The translations under genes were made by a program, and so were the position numbers. This document shows, piece by piece, positions 53,469-61,936 of a DNA stretch of 64,000 nt; the stretch's first letter is position 1, and every line of letters begins with the position of its first letter. Under the pieces are notes generated by a model. That model saw nothing but the letters and a program-made list of their open reading frames with translations, ran no database searches and had not been told where the DNA came from. The DNA comes from Marinobacter sp050379415 (lineage in GTDB: Bacteria > Pseudomonadota > Gammaproteobacteria > Pseudomonadales > Oleiphilaceae), in assembly GCF_050379415.1 (NCBI RefSeq), contig NZ_JBNRLS010000002.1, positions 620,001-684,000 of the forward strand. Direction: 5' to 3'.

Positions 53469-54755
53469 TCAGTTCCTGCGCTGGCGCTGGGAGCCGCGGC
53501 CGCCCTGGGGACGTCCGCCGCCACCACTGCGGCGGCCACCGCGCTTGCGGGTGATAGCCGGCTTTTCCAGGGGTGCTCTGAGGGTATCGTCAGGAACTTC
53601 GGTTTTCAGCTTCTGGTTGATGTAGGTCTCGATCGCCGGGAGGGTGAACGAGTCGTCCTCACCGGCCAGGCTGATAGATACCCCTTTGCTGCCCGCGCGC
53701 CCGGTCCGGCCAATGCGGTGCACATAGTCTTCCGCGTTGTCCGGCAGGTTGTAGTTGAACACGTGGGTGACGCCGTTGACGTGTATGCCCCGGCCGGCCA
53801 CGTCCGTAGCAACGAGCACCTGGATATTGCCTTTCTTGAACTGGTCGAGGGTACGCAGGCGTTTGTTCTGGGCGATCTCACCGGACATCAGGGAGACCTT
53901 GACCCCCTGGTTTTTCAGATCTTCCTCGAGGTCCCGGCACTGGTCCCGGCGGTTGGCGAAGACGATGGCCTTTTCCACTTCCGGGCGTTTCAGGTAATTG
54001 ACCAATACCTGCAGTTTTTCATCTTCACCCAGCAGATAGACGGTCTGTTCGACCCTTTCGGCGGTCTTCTGCTCAGGCTCGATTTCCACAAACTCGGCGT
54101 TGCTGGTCCACATGGACGCCAGGTTGAGCACGTCCTGGTTGAAGGTGGCGCTGAACAGCAGGGTCTGACGGTCGTCCTTGGGGGTGCACTTGCGGATGAT
54201 CCGTTTCACGTCCGGGATGAAGCCCATGTCCAGCATCCGGTCGGCTTCGTCGAGGATCAGGATGTCCAGTTGGTCCAGGAAGACATCCTGGGAACCCAGA
54301 AAATCGATCAGCCGCCCCGGTGTGGCCACCAGGATATCCACGATTTCATTCTGGAGCTGGTCCCGCTGTTTGTCATAGTTCATGCCGCCAACCACGGTGA
54401 CAACGTTGTGCCCGGTATACTGGCACAGTTGCTCGGCGTCCTTGGCAATCTGCATCGCCAGCTCCCGGGTTGGCGCCAGCGCCAGTACGCGGGGCTCGGA
54501 GGCGAAGCGGTCTTTTTCGGGAATCGGAGTTTCCAGCAGTGTCTGGATGGCGGTGATCAGAAAGGCCGCGGTCTTGCCGGTACCCGTCTGGGCCTGACCA
54601 ATCAGATCTTCACAGGCCAGCGTCCACGGGAGCGTTTCTGCCTGGATCGGCGTGCAGTATTCAAATCCGATGTTGGTGATGGCGTCCAGCAGGCGTTTGT
54701 CCAGGTTCAGGTCACTGAACTTCAGATCGCCGGTGTGTTTGGGGTCAGATGTCAT
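53469..54755 (-). CDS. rhlB: DEAD-box RNA helicase RhlB
   Basis: ATP-dependent RNA helicase, in E. coli part of the RNA degradosome. The 428 residues carry the Q motif YCTPIQAETLP, motif I AQTGTGKT, PTRELA, DEAD (ILDEADRMLDMGF), SATF, VATDVAGRGIHV and HRIGRTGRAG. The C-terminus is a basic Arg/Gly-rich tail (RKRGGRRSGGGGRPQGGRGS). Its first codons coincide with a GGGGTCAGATG sequence on the other strand. The start overlaps the epmC stop by four bases. Confidence 0.93.
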   Translation of the reverse strand: MTSDPKHTGDLKFSDLNLDKRLLDAITNIGFEYCTPIQAETLPWTLACEDLIGQAQTGTGKTAAFLITAIQTLLETPIPEKDRFASEPRVLALAPTRELAMQIAKDAEQLCQYTGHNVVTVVGGMNYDKQRDQLQNEIVDILVATPGRLIDFLGSQDVFLDQLDILILDEADRMLDMGFIPDVKRIIRKCTPKDDRQTLLFSATFNQDVLNLASMWTSNAEFVEIEPEQKTAERVEQTVYLLGEDEKLQVLVNYLKRPEVEKAIVFANRRDQCRDLEEDLKNQGVKVSLMSGEIAQNKRLRTLDQFKKGNIQVLVATDVAGRGIHVNGVTHVFNYNLPDNAEDYVHRIGRTGRAGSKGVSISLAGEDDSFTLPAIETYINQKLKTEVPDDTLRAPLEKPAITRKRGGRRSGGGGRPQGGRGSQRQRRN

Positions 54756-55342
54756 ACAGTCTCTGTATTCCTTACTCTGTCAGAAAGCGAATTGGGTGGA
54801 ACCAGGCGTTGCACGTCCCGTTGCCAGGCGTTATCGAAGTTCCGGGCGGTTCCATAAAAACTCTTCAGTGAATCAAAAAATTGCTGCCCGCGGGACGGTA
54901 GCCCCTCGACCAGGTAACGCTCGGCCTGTGCCAGGACATTGGCACGGAACTGCTGTTCGTCGCAGGCCCCATCACCGGAGAGATTGTCCACGCTGATGTG
55001 AAAGCGTGAGCCGGCAGCCACTGAAAACAGCCATTCCTGGGCCTGGGGCCTGACTTCTACCCGCTCAAAGGCCCGCTGTTGTTCCGCAGTGCGACCATCC
55101 GGGCAGTACCAGTAACCATAATCGTGAAGTGTGCGGCGATGCTCACCGGCAATACACCAGTGGCTTATTTCATGTAAAGCGCTGGCATAATAACCGTGAG
55201 CAAACACGACCCGGGCCAGACCGGACGGTCCGTCAGCGGGCAGGTACTCGGGTTCTGAGCCGCCCCTGACCAGAATCGTCCGGAATGGCTCCCGGAACAG
55301 GTCATTGAACAGCATGATAAGATCGTTTGGACTGTGATTCAT
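54752..55342 (-). CDS. epmC: Elongation factor P hydroxylase EpmC
   Basis: Hydroxylates the beta-lysylated lysine of EF-P, the last step of its modification. The 196 residues from MNHSPNDLIMLFNDLFREPF align with E. coli YfcM. The metal-binding core is VFAHGYYASALHEISHWCIA, with GYWYCPDGRTAEQQ, RPQAQEWLF and DNLSGDGACDEQQF. The frame extends to 55477, but ATG 55342 fits the family. It leads the epmC-rhlB-pdxB operon and is divergent from dsbD. epmA and epmB are not in the window. Confidence 0.93.
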   Translation of the reverse strand: MNHSPNDLIMLFNDLFREPFRTILVRGGSEPEYLPADGPSGLARVVFAHGYYASALHEISHWCIAGEHRRTLHDYGYWYCPDGRTAEQQRAFERVEVRPQAQEWLFSVAAGSRFHISVDNLSGDGACDEQQFRANVLAQAERYLVEGLPSRGQQFFDSLKSFYGTARNFDNAWQRDVQRLVPPNSLSDRVRNTETV

Positions 55343-55470
55343 TGGATGGCTATTGTGCGACTTTAACGCATCCAATACCAGACCACCGGGAACTTTACCC
55401 GCAACCCTTTGTCCACTGCCGTCGGAGCAGGAATCGTCCACACACCTATAACCGGGAACTTGCACACCAG

Positions 55471-57396
55471 ATGACAAACCCGATCTATGCCGACCGCGTT
55501 CGCCAGATAGCCTTCACCATCTTTTTTTTCCTGGCCACCTGCCTGGCCCTGTTCGCCTCCACGGCCCATGCCCTTGGCAGTTCCGGTTCCAGCCTGTTCG
55601 GTGGCGGCAATGACTTCCTCCCCGTAGACGAGGCGCTGCCCTTCAACTACACCACGGATCAGGGCGCGGTTACCCTCAACTGGAACATCACACCCGGTCA
55701 CTACCTTTACCAGAACCGCGTTGCCGTCACCTCGGTTACTGACGGCGTGACCGTGGGAGAACCATCCTTCTCATTGCAGGGCGAAACCACCAACGACGAA
55801 TTCTTTGGTGAAGTCACTGTCTTCTATGAGCCGGTTGAAGCTCGCGTGCCCGTCAACCTGCCGGAAGGTGCACGCGAGGCCACTCTCGAGGTCACCTACC
55901 AGGGTTGCGCCGAGGCCGGGCTGTGCTACCCACCTCAGACCCGGGAGGTACTATATTACCCCGGCGGTTCTGATGCTGGCTCTGGCTCTGCGACAACCGC
56001 GACGGGCAGCCCGACCGGAACCGCGACCGCAGCGGGGGCCGGATCTGCATCTTCCGCAGGCGCTGACGTGTCCGTCGATACCAACTCGGCCACCGGCCTG
56101 GCGGGCTTCCTCTCCGAGCAATCTGTCCTGGTCATTGCCGGTCTGTTTTTCCTGCTGGGCCTGGGGCTGACCTTCACGCCCTGCGTCCTGCCCATGGTTC
56201 CCATCATCTCCACCCTGGTGTCCGGTCATAATACCCGGACGACGGGCCATGCCCTTATGCTCTCGGGGAGCTACGTACTGGGTATGGCGCTGACCTATGC
56301 CGCTGCCGGTGTTCTGACCGGATTGCTGGGCGCCAGCTTCAACCTGCAGGCCCAGCTGCAGTCTCCGTGGGTTCTGGGCGTCTTTGCCACGCTGTTCGTA
56401 GTGTTTGCACTCTCCATGTTTGACCTGTTCGAGATCCAGCTGCCGCGTTTCATCCGGGATTCCCTCAACAACGCCAGCCACAAGCTCACCGGGTCCCGGG
56501 TCGCAGGCATTTTCGGCATCGGAGCCCTGTCGGCGCTGATCGTCTCGCCCTGTGTCTCGGCACCACTGGCGGGCAGCCTGCTGTATATTTCCACCACCCA
56601 GAATGCGGTTACCGGCGGTGTCGCTCTGTTTGCGCTCGGTCTGGGCATGGGCGTTCCGCTGATCCTGGTTGCGGTTGGCGGCCGCAAGCTGCTGCCCACC
56701 ACCGGCCACTGGATGACTGCCGTCAAACACTTCTACGGTGTGATGCTGCTGGCGGTGGCCATCTGGCTGGTAGAGCGACTGGTTCCTGCCTGGGTGGCCC
56801 TGACCCTCTGGGGTTTGCTGATTGCCATCACCGGGGTCCAGCTCGGTGCCTTTGACGCCGCCAAGGCCGGCTGGCAGCGGACCCGTAAGGGGCTGGGACT
56901 GATCATGTTCGCTTACGGCCTGGCACTGCTTGCCGGGGCGGTGGGTGGCGCCAACGATCCACTCAAACCCCTGGCGCCATTCACGGTTGCCTCTTCGGCA
57001 CCTTCAGTTCAGGCGGCAGGCAGCCACGCGGAGTTCCAACGGGTCGAGGAGCCGGCGGAAATCCGGAGGTTGCTGCAGGCTGCCCGGGACCGGAATCAAC
57101 CGGTCATGCTCGACTTCTATGCGGACTGGTGCATTTCCTGCAAAGTCATGGAACGCAACGTCTTCAGCGATGCTCAGGTTGGCCGGGCATTGTCATCCTA
57201 TACCCTGCTGCAGATCGACATGACCCGGAATACACCCGAACAACAGGCCTTGCTGAACGAACTTGGCCTGTTTGGCCCACCTGCGATCCTGTTCTTCCAG
57301 GCTGATGGCGACGAACTGGAAGACCAACGGATCCTCGGTGAGATGGACAAGCGGGAGTTCCTGGCCCACCTTGAGCGGTTACCGATCCGGACCTGA
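55471..57396 (+). CDS. dsbD: Thiol:disulfide interchange protein DsbD
   Basis: Carries electrons from cytoplasmic thioredoxin to periplasmic DsbC, DsbG and CcmG. The 641 residues start with a signal peptide (QIAFTIFFFLATCLALFAST, cleavage near AHA-LG). The N-terminal domain has its cysteine pair in YQGCAEAGLCYPP. A low-complexity linker rich in Gly, Ala, Ser and Thr (around residues 165-205) follows. The eight-helix CcdA-like domain has TPCVLPM and SPCVSAP, and the thioredoxin-like domain has DWCISCKVME. The frame is open to 55327, but ATG 55471 gives the proper signal peptide. Confidence 0.95.
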   Translation: MTNPIYADRVRQIAFTIFFFLATCLALFASTAHALGSSGSSLFGGGNDFLPVDEALPFNYTTDQGAVTLNWNITPGHYLYQNRVAVTSVTDGVTVGEPSFSLQGETTNDEFFGEVTVFYEPVEARVPVNLPEGAREATLEVTYQGCAEAGLCYPPQTREVLYYPGGSDAGSGSATTATGSPTGTATAAGAGSASSAGADVSVDTNSATGLAGFLSEQSVLVIAGLFFLLGLGLTFTPCVLPMVPIISTLVSGHNTRTTGHALMLSGSYVLGMALTYAAAGVLTGLLGASFNLQAQLQSPWVLGVFATLFVVFALSMFDLFEIQLPRFIRDSLNNASHKLTGSRVAGIFGIGALSALIVSPCVSAPLAGSLLYISTTQNAVTGGVALFALGLGMGVPLILVAVGGRKLLPTTGHWMTAVKHFYGVMLLAVAIWLVERLVPAWVALTLWGLLIAITGVQLGAFDAAKAGWQRTRKGLGLIMFAYGLALLAGAVGGANDPLKPLAPFTVASSAPSVQAAGSHAEFQRVEEPAEIRRLLQAARDRNQPVMLDFYADWCISCKVMERNVFSDAQVGRALSSYTLLQIDMTRNTPEQQALLNELGLFGPPAILFFQADGDELEDQRILGEMDKREFLAHLERLPIRT

Positions 57397-57404
57397 TGGC
57401 CGGA

Positions 57405-57644
57405 TCATCCGCCACGACGAATCAGGTAGACGAACTCCCCCTCCTGCTCCGCCTGTCCCACCAGCTCATGCCCGAGGAACTGGCAGAAACGGGGAATGTC
57501 CCGGGTGGTGGAAGGGTCGGTCGCCACCACCCGCAGAACGCCGCCGGGCTCGACGTCGTTAATGCGGTTGTGGAGCATCATGACCGGCTCCGGGCAGAAC
57601 AGGCCCCGGGCATCAAGTTCGGCGTCAAATTCAGTGGCCGTCAA
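57405..57644 (-). CDS. tusA: Sulfur-carrier protein TusA
   Basis: 79 residues. Cys17 in RGLFCPEPVMML is the persulfide-carrying cysteine of the CPxP motif. TusA takes sulfur from IscS and passes it down the Tus relay to MnmA for tRNA 2-thiolation. It is convergent with dsbD (eight-base gap) and divergent from the following small gene. Confidence 0.95.
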   Translation of the reverse strand: MTATEFDAELDARGLFCPEPVMMLHNRINDVEPGGVLRVVATDPSTTRDIPRFCQFLGHELVGQAEQEGEFVYLIRRGG

Positions 57645-57731
57645 ACGATCACTCCTTCTGGTTAAGCTGATTTTTCAGAAATTCGTGCTAAATTGCTGTT
57701 TATAACAGTTAAAAATGTACGGAGGAAAACC

Positions 57732-58022
57732 ATGATACGGGTTTTGATCGAACGCCATATCGCCGAATCCCTGGAAGAAGCCTATGAACAACGGGCCCGC
57801 CTTGTGCTGCAGCAGGCAGTGGCGGCGCCGGGCTTCATCTCCGGGGAAACCCTGGTCGACAGCCACGACCCCAATCACCGCATCACCCTCGCCAACTGGC
57901 GCTCGGAAGCCGACTGGGACCGCTGGTACCACTCCGTGGAACGCAAGGATCTGATGGCAGAACTCGTCCCGATGATGGACAAGGATGAAGTCATCACGGT
58001 GCTCGAGCAGAACGCAATCTGA
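57732..58022 (+). CDS. Antibiotic biosynthesis monooxygenase-fold (ABM) protein
   Basis: 96-residue dimeric ferredoxin-like protein of the ABM superfamily: MIRVLIERHIAESLEEAYEQ, GFISGETLVDSHDPNHRITL, ANWRSEADWDRWYHSVERKD. Members include haem-degrading and quinol monooxygenases, but many are uncharacterised. No catalytic Asn/Trp set can be assigned. GGAGGAA lies five bases before the ATG at 57732, so expression is likely strong; an upstream in-frame start (57693) is rejected for that reason. Confidence 0.85.
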   Translation: MIRVLIERHIAESLEEAYEQRARLVLQQAVAAPGFISGETLVDSHDPNHRITLANWRSEADWDRWYHSVERKDLMAELVPMMDKDEVITVLEQNAI

Positions 58023-58042
58023 TCGCACCGGATCAAACTTGA

Positions 58043-59116
58043 TCAGCCAATGCGCTCGATAAAGCAGGTGATCTCTTCCCGGTCATGATACAGGTGGCGG
58101 GCGCGCATTCGGAAGCCGACGCCCGCCCGGGCCAGCCCCTCCTCAATGATTTCGCGGCAGATCAGCCACTCTTCATAGCGTTTCTTCATGGGCAGTTTCA
58201 GGTTGAATACGGTAAACCGGCATAAACCGGAACCCACCCAGTCCACCGCCAGGCGTGCCGTCTTTCTGGGCTGATCCACAATATCGCAGACCATCCAGTC
58301 GATACCGCGCTTCGGCCGCCAGCTATAGCCGTCGGCTCGAACATGTTCAACCTGACCGGAGGCCATCAGGTCCGGATCCATCGGGCCATTATCCACCGCA
58401 GTGACCAGCATGCCCTGACGGACCAGCTGCCAGGTCCAGCCACCAGGAGCGGCGCCCAGGTCCGCGGCTTTTTTCCCTCCCCCAAGATACTCCAGCTCCT
58501 GTTCAGGAGGCAGGAACACCTTCCAGGCTTCCTCCAGTTTCAGTGCCGAGCGGCTTGGAGCCGACGCCGGAAGCCGAAGCCGCGGGATGCCACCCACGAA
58601 GCGGGCCCGGTTATTCCGGAGACTGAAGCCCACCACTGCATGGCCGAAATCCGGCAGGAAAATCTCCAGCCGGGCAGGCGTGTCCGCTTCTACGTCCTGC
58701 AGGAGCCCTGCGCCCCTGAGCCCCTTTGACAGTGGGGCCACCCACTTCCGGGCAAAGTTGCCAAGGTCCCTGTCAGCATTGTTTTCCAACAGGCGGATTT
58801 CCACCCGGGCACACTCCGGACAACCACCGTCCAGCTGTCGGAGTCCTTCAATGACCGCACCTACCCGATCTTCTGACGGTAACTCCAGCCGCTCGAGCAC
58901 CACCAGCCAATCCCGGACAAACACCAGTTGCGCCAGCCTGACCCGAGCCAACAGCTCCTCGGCAGGTTCAGGGCCCGGTAGAGAAAACCAGACTATGCCC
59001 TCGCCCCTCACCGGTTCGAAAAAGCCATACATACCGGATTCCATCGCGGAATCGGTAAGTTCCCGCCCGGCCTCGGTCTCGAAGCCGGGCCGGCAGAATG
59101 CGAGAATCTGTTCCAT
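58043..59116 (-). CDS. rlmM: 23S rRNA 2'-O-ribose methyltransferase RlmM
   Basis: Methylates the ribose of C2498 in 23S rRNA. The 357 residues comprise an N-terminal THUMP-like domain (MEQILAFCRPGFETEAGREL) and a Rossmann methyltransferase domain. The latter has the SAM motif AADLGAAPGGWTWQLVRQGM, DWMVCDIVDQPRK, and the catalytic lysine in FNLKLPMKKRYEEW. It is convergent with the ABM gene and divergent from the cyclase gene. Confidence 0.95.
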   Translation of the reverse strand: MEQILAFCRPGFETEAGRELTDSAMESGMYGFFEPVRGEGIVWFSLPGPEPAEELLARVRLAQLVFVRDWLVVLERLELPSEDRVGAVIEGLRQLDGGCPECARVEIRLLENNADRDLGNFARKWVAPLSKGLRGAGLLQDVEADTPARLEIFLPDFGHAVVGFSLRNNRARFVGGIPRLRLPASAPSRSALKLEEAWKVFLPPEQELEYLGGGKKAADLGAAPGGWTWQLVRQGMLVTAVDNGPMDPDLMASGQVEHVRADGYSWRPKRGIDWMVCDIVDQPRKTARLAVDWVGSGLCRFTVFNLKLPMKKRYEEWLICREIIEEGLARAGVGFRMRARHLYHDREEITCFIERIG

Positions 59117-59228
59117 GTTGCCCCTGTAGCGGACTCCTGCCTGAAACCCGCAAATTTGAATCTGTTTAACAGTGAAGATTGTGTACGTTGGCTACACTTC
59201 CAGCTCACTTTGTTGCTGGAAGCGCTGA

Positions 59229-61094
59229 ATGCCAACTCTGATCCGGCTTATGTCTGCAGCCATGATCTGCTGCCTGTCTGCCCTGGCCTGGGCCAATCAG
59301 CCCCTCTCTCCGGGCACATGTCCGGTGTTGGATGTCGCAGACGACAGCGCCCGCCACAACCTGATGGACTATGTCTGCTTCCACAGCGCCGACCCGGAAG
59401 ATGCCGCCCACCAGGCTACAGCTCCGGAAGACCTGCCGCAGTCATTGGCCTGGACCGCAGCAGACGGCCATGACCTGGTATTCAGTCATACAGAATCGGT
59501 GTACTGGCTGAACCTGCAACTGGCCAATACCGGCAATACCCGGGGGTTCTGGTATCTCAAGCTGGATTATCCCCTTCTTGACGAGGTGACATTCTGGACC
59601 TCCGGTCGCGATGGCGCTACCCGGAAACTGGCAACAGGCGACCAATACCCCTTTGCCTCCCGGGGCATAGATTATCGGTATTTCCTGCTGCCCGTCACCC
59701 TCGGGTCGCAGGAGCTGCTTGATGTCACAATCCGCATCCGCAGCAGTGGCGCGCTCAACGTTCCCCTGTCTCTGGAAACCCCGGCCGAGGTCATCTCCAC
59801 CAGCAATCACCTCACCCTGACCCACGGGCTGTTCTACGGAGCGCTGGCAATCTTTGCCGCCTTCAATCTGCTGCTGTTCTTCAGTTCCGGGACCGTCTAC
59901 TACTTCTACAATGCCTTTTACATGGCCGCCATGGGCCTGTTCCTGTTTGCCATGGGCGGTTTTGCCAACCAGTATTTCTGGCCCGAAAGCGCCGGCTTTG
60001 CCAACACCTCGATTCCTCTGGCCCTGGGACTCTGCGCCCTGGCCATGACCCTGTTCGGTCGGTCTTTCCTGGAAGTGAAGCCGGATACCCTCGCCAACAC
60101 CACCCTCAAGGCCCAGGCCTGGTTCTGTATCGTCTTTTTGGGACTGACCTTCATTCTGCCCTACAACAAAACCATCATCCTGAACACGGTTCTGGCTCTG
60201 ACCGTCATCGCCAGCCTGCTGATCTCAGCGGGGATTCGCTGGCGCCAGGGCTATCCACCCGCCATCTGGTACCTGCTGTCCTGGATGGTCATGCTCGCCG
60301 GCGCCCTCATCTATGCACTGGCGGCTTTCGGTTATCTTGCCGACTTCCTGGCACGGGAATCATTGATGCAGGTAACCATCGGCGGTCAGGTCATCCTGCT
60401 GAACTACGCCATGGTCCAGCGCTGGCGCCTGCTGAACCAGAAACTCCTCGAGGTGGAGCACAAGGCCCGCACGCAGCTCGAATTCAAGGTGCACGAACGC
60501 ACCTCACAGTTGCGCAACGCCATGCGGGAACTGGAAAAAGCCAATCGGAAACTGGCGGCACTGAGCCTGAACGACCCGCTGACCGGCCTGTATAACCGCC
60601 GGCATCTGGACAACATCCTTCCGGAACTTTGTGCCGAAGCCAGGAGGACCGGCCAACCTCTGACTCTTGCCCTGATCGATGCCGACCGGTTCAAGGCAGT
60701 GAATGATAGCTGGGGCCATGGTTTCGGGGACACCTGCCTGCAACTGATTGCCGACATCCTCTCCCGCCATGTGAAACGTCCCAGGGATATAGCCATCCGC
60801 TTTGGTGGCGAGGAGTTTGCCGTGCTGTTACCCGGCGCCGACAGCGCGGGCGCCCGCAACGTGTGCCAGGCGATACTCGATGAGTTGAGGAACACGCCGC
60901 TGGATACGCCCGACGGCAAGACCCTTACCATGACTCTGAGTGCTGGCGTAGCAGAGTTTGCAGCCCCGGAGGACCAGAGCGCGCTGTTCCGCCGTGCCGA
61001 CGATGCGCTGTACCGGGCCAAAGCCTCCGGGCGTGACCGGGTACAAATCGCCGAGCCGGAACTCACTGATCAGGGCGCACCAGCGACTCAATAA
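59229..61094 (+). CDS. Membrane diguanylate cyclase with 7TM-DISM sensor
   Basis: Makes cyclic di-GMP from GTP. The 621 residues begin with a signal peptide (MICCLSALAWA). A periplasmic beta-sandwich of the 7TMR-DISMED2 type comes next (ESVYWLNLQLANTGNTRGFW), then seven membrane helices (about 200-410) and a coiled coil. The GGDEF domain has DPLTGLYNRRHLD, active motif GGEEF at 526-530 and the inhibitory RxxD site at 517-520 exactly five residues before it, so it should be active and product-inhibited. The ligand is unknown. Its last 32 bases overlap the convergent hydrolase. Confidence 0.92.
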   Translation: MPTLIRLMSAAMICCLSALAWANQPLSPGTCPVLDVADDSARHNLMDYVCFHSADPEDAAHQATAPEDLPQSLAWTAADGHDLVFSHTESVYWLNLQLANTGNTRGFWYLKLDYPLLDEVTFWTSGRDGATRKLATGDQYPFASRGIDYRYFLLPVTLGSQELLDVTIRIRSSGALNVPLSLETPAEVISTSNHLTLTHGLFYGALAIFAAFNLLLFFSSGTVYYFYNAFYMAAMGLFLFAMGGFANQYFWPESAGFANTSIPLALGLCALAMTLFGRSFLEVKPDTLANTTLKAQAWFCIVFLGLTFILPYNKTIILNTVLALTVIASLLISAGIRWRQGYPPAIWYLLSWMVMLAGALIYALAAFGYLADFLARESLMQVTIGGQVILLNYAMVQRWRLLNQKLLEVEHKARTQLEFKVHERTSQLRNAMRELEKANRKLAALSLNDPLTGLYNRRHLDNILPELCAEARRTGQPLTLALIDADRFKAVNDSWGHGFGDTCLQLIADILSRHVKRPRDIAIRFGGEEFAVLLPGADSAGARNVCQAILDELRNTPLDTPDGKTLTMTLSAGVAEFAAPEDQSALFRRADDALYRAKASGRDRVQIAEPELTDQGAPATQ

Positions 61095-61716
61095 ACTGAC
61101 GGACGTGACGGGCGGCCTCGTTGATCAGGTCCTGGCCGGTTTCCGCCTGTCGGGCCAGCGGCTGGAAGTCGTGGTTACCACCTTCCAGCCATACCACCTG
61201 GCAAGACCCGAGCTCACTTTGCCGCTCATTCACCTCACCCGGCTTGCCAAACGGATCGCGGGTTCCCTGGACCACCAGCATGGGGCACTCGATTCGGGGA
61301 AAATGGTCAATACGCCAGTTATCCGGCCTTCCGGGGGGATGAAACGGATAACCGAAGCATACCACCCCGTCGATCCCGCCCTTTCCGGCTGCCAGGAGAC
61401 TGGCCATTCGCCCGCCCATGGATTTGCCACCGATGAGGACCGGGCACGCATCTCCCACCTCTGACCGGACTTGCTCCACAACGCTACGGAAACTCTCAAG
61501 AAGTCGGGGCTGCCGGTCTGGCGGCCGTTTCTTGCCATCCTCCCGGCGCTTCTGCATATACGGAAACTCGAACCGCACCGCAGCGATCCCCTCCGCATCC
61601 AGCGCTCCGGCCAGTTCCTCCATGAACGGAGAATCGGCCGGTGCGCCGGCACCATGGGCCAGAATCAGTACGACTTTCGGCTGATTTTGGTAGTAATTGC
61701 TCTTAATCAATTCCAC
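61063..61716 (-). CDS. Alpha/beta hydrolase, KANL3/Tex30-like family
   Basis: 217 residues. The oxyanion region is VVLILAHGAGAPADSPFMEE, the nucleophile is Ser99 in GGKSMGGRMAS, the acid is the Asp in VQGTRDPFG and the base is the His in EGGNHDF, so the triad is complete. Substrate unknown. The frame extends to 61767. A GTG at 61714-61716 has AGAGGTG eight bases before it and removes an unconserved extension, so I use it. It is divergent from the cbb3 operon. Confidence 0.85.
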   Translation of the reverse strand: MELIKSNYYQNQPKVVLILAHGAGAPADSPFMEELAGALDAEGIAAVRFEFPYMQKRREDGKKRPPDRQPRLLESFRSVVEQVRSEVGDACPVLIGGKSMGGRMASLLAAGKGGIDGVVCFGYPFHPPGRPDNWRIDHFPRIECPMLVVQGTRDPFGKPGEVNERQSELGSCQVVWLEGGNHDFQPLARQAETGQDLINEAARHVRQFIESLVRPDQ

Positions 61717-61835
61717 TGAATTCACCTCTGCCAAATCAGGGACTATCATACCCAGAGCAAGCAGCAATTACCCTGGGCGCATCTCCCTCTTCGCGAATGA
61801 TTCACATGCTCGCCATGTCGCTGATTTCGGTGAAT

Positions 61836-61866
61836 TTGACGGATATCAGGAGTTGACCTGAGTCAT
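61836..61866 (+). promoter_or_regulatory. Tandem Anr/FNR-like sites upstream of ccoN
   Basis: Site 1: TTGAC-GGAT-ATCAG (61836-61849), 8 of 10 matches to TTGAT-N4-ATCAA. Site 2: TTGAC-CTGA-GTCAT (61853-61866), a perfect TGAC-N4-GTCA dyad but a poorer match. GCTAAT at 61875-61880 could be the -10, putting site 1 about 44 bases upstream of the start. cbb3 operons are commonly activated by FNR/Anr under low oxygen. Confidence 0.6.
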
Positions 61867-61936
61867 TGCAAACAGCTAATGGTTTCTCCATACTTGCGCC
61901 CGCATAATTCCCCATCCTAAACCCATTGGTAAGGCT

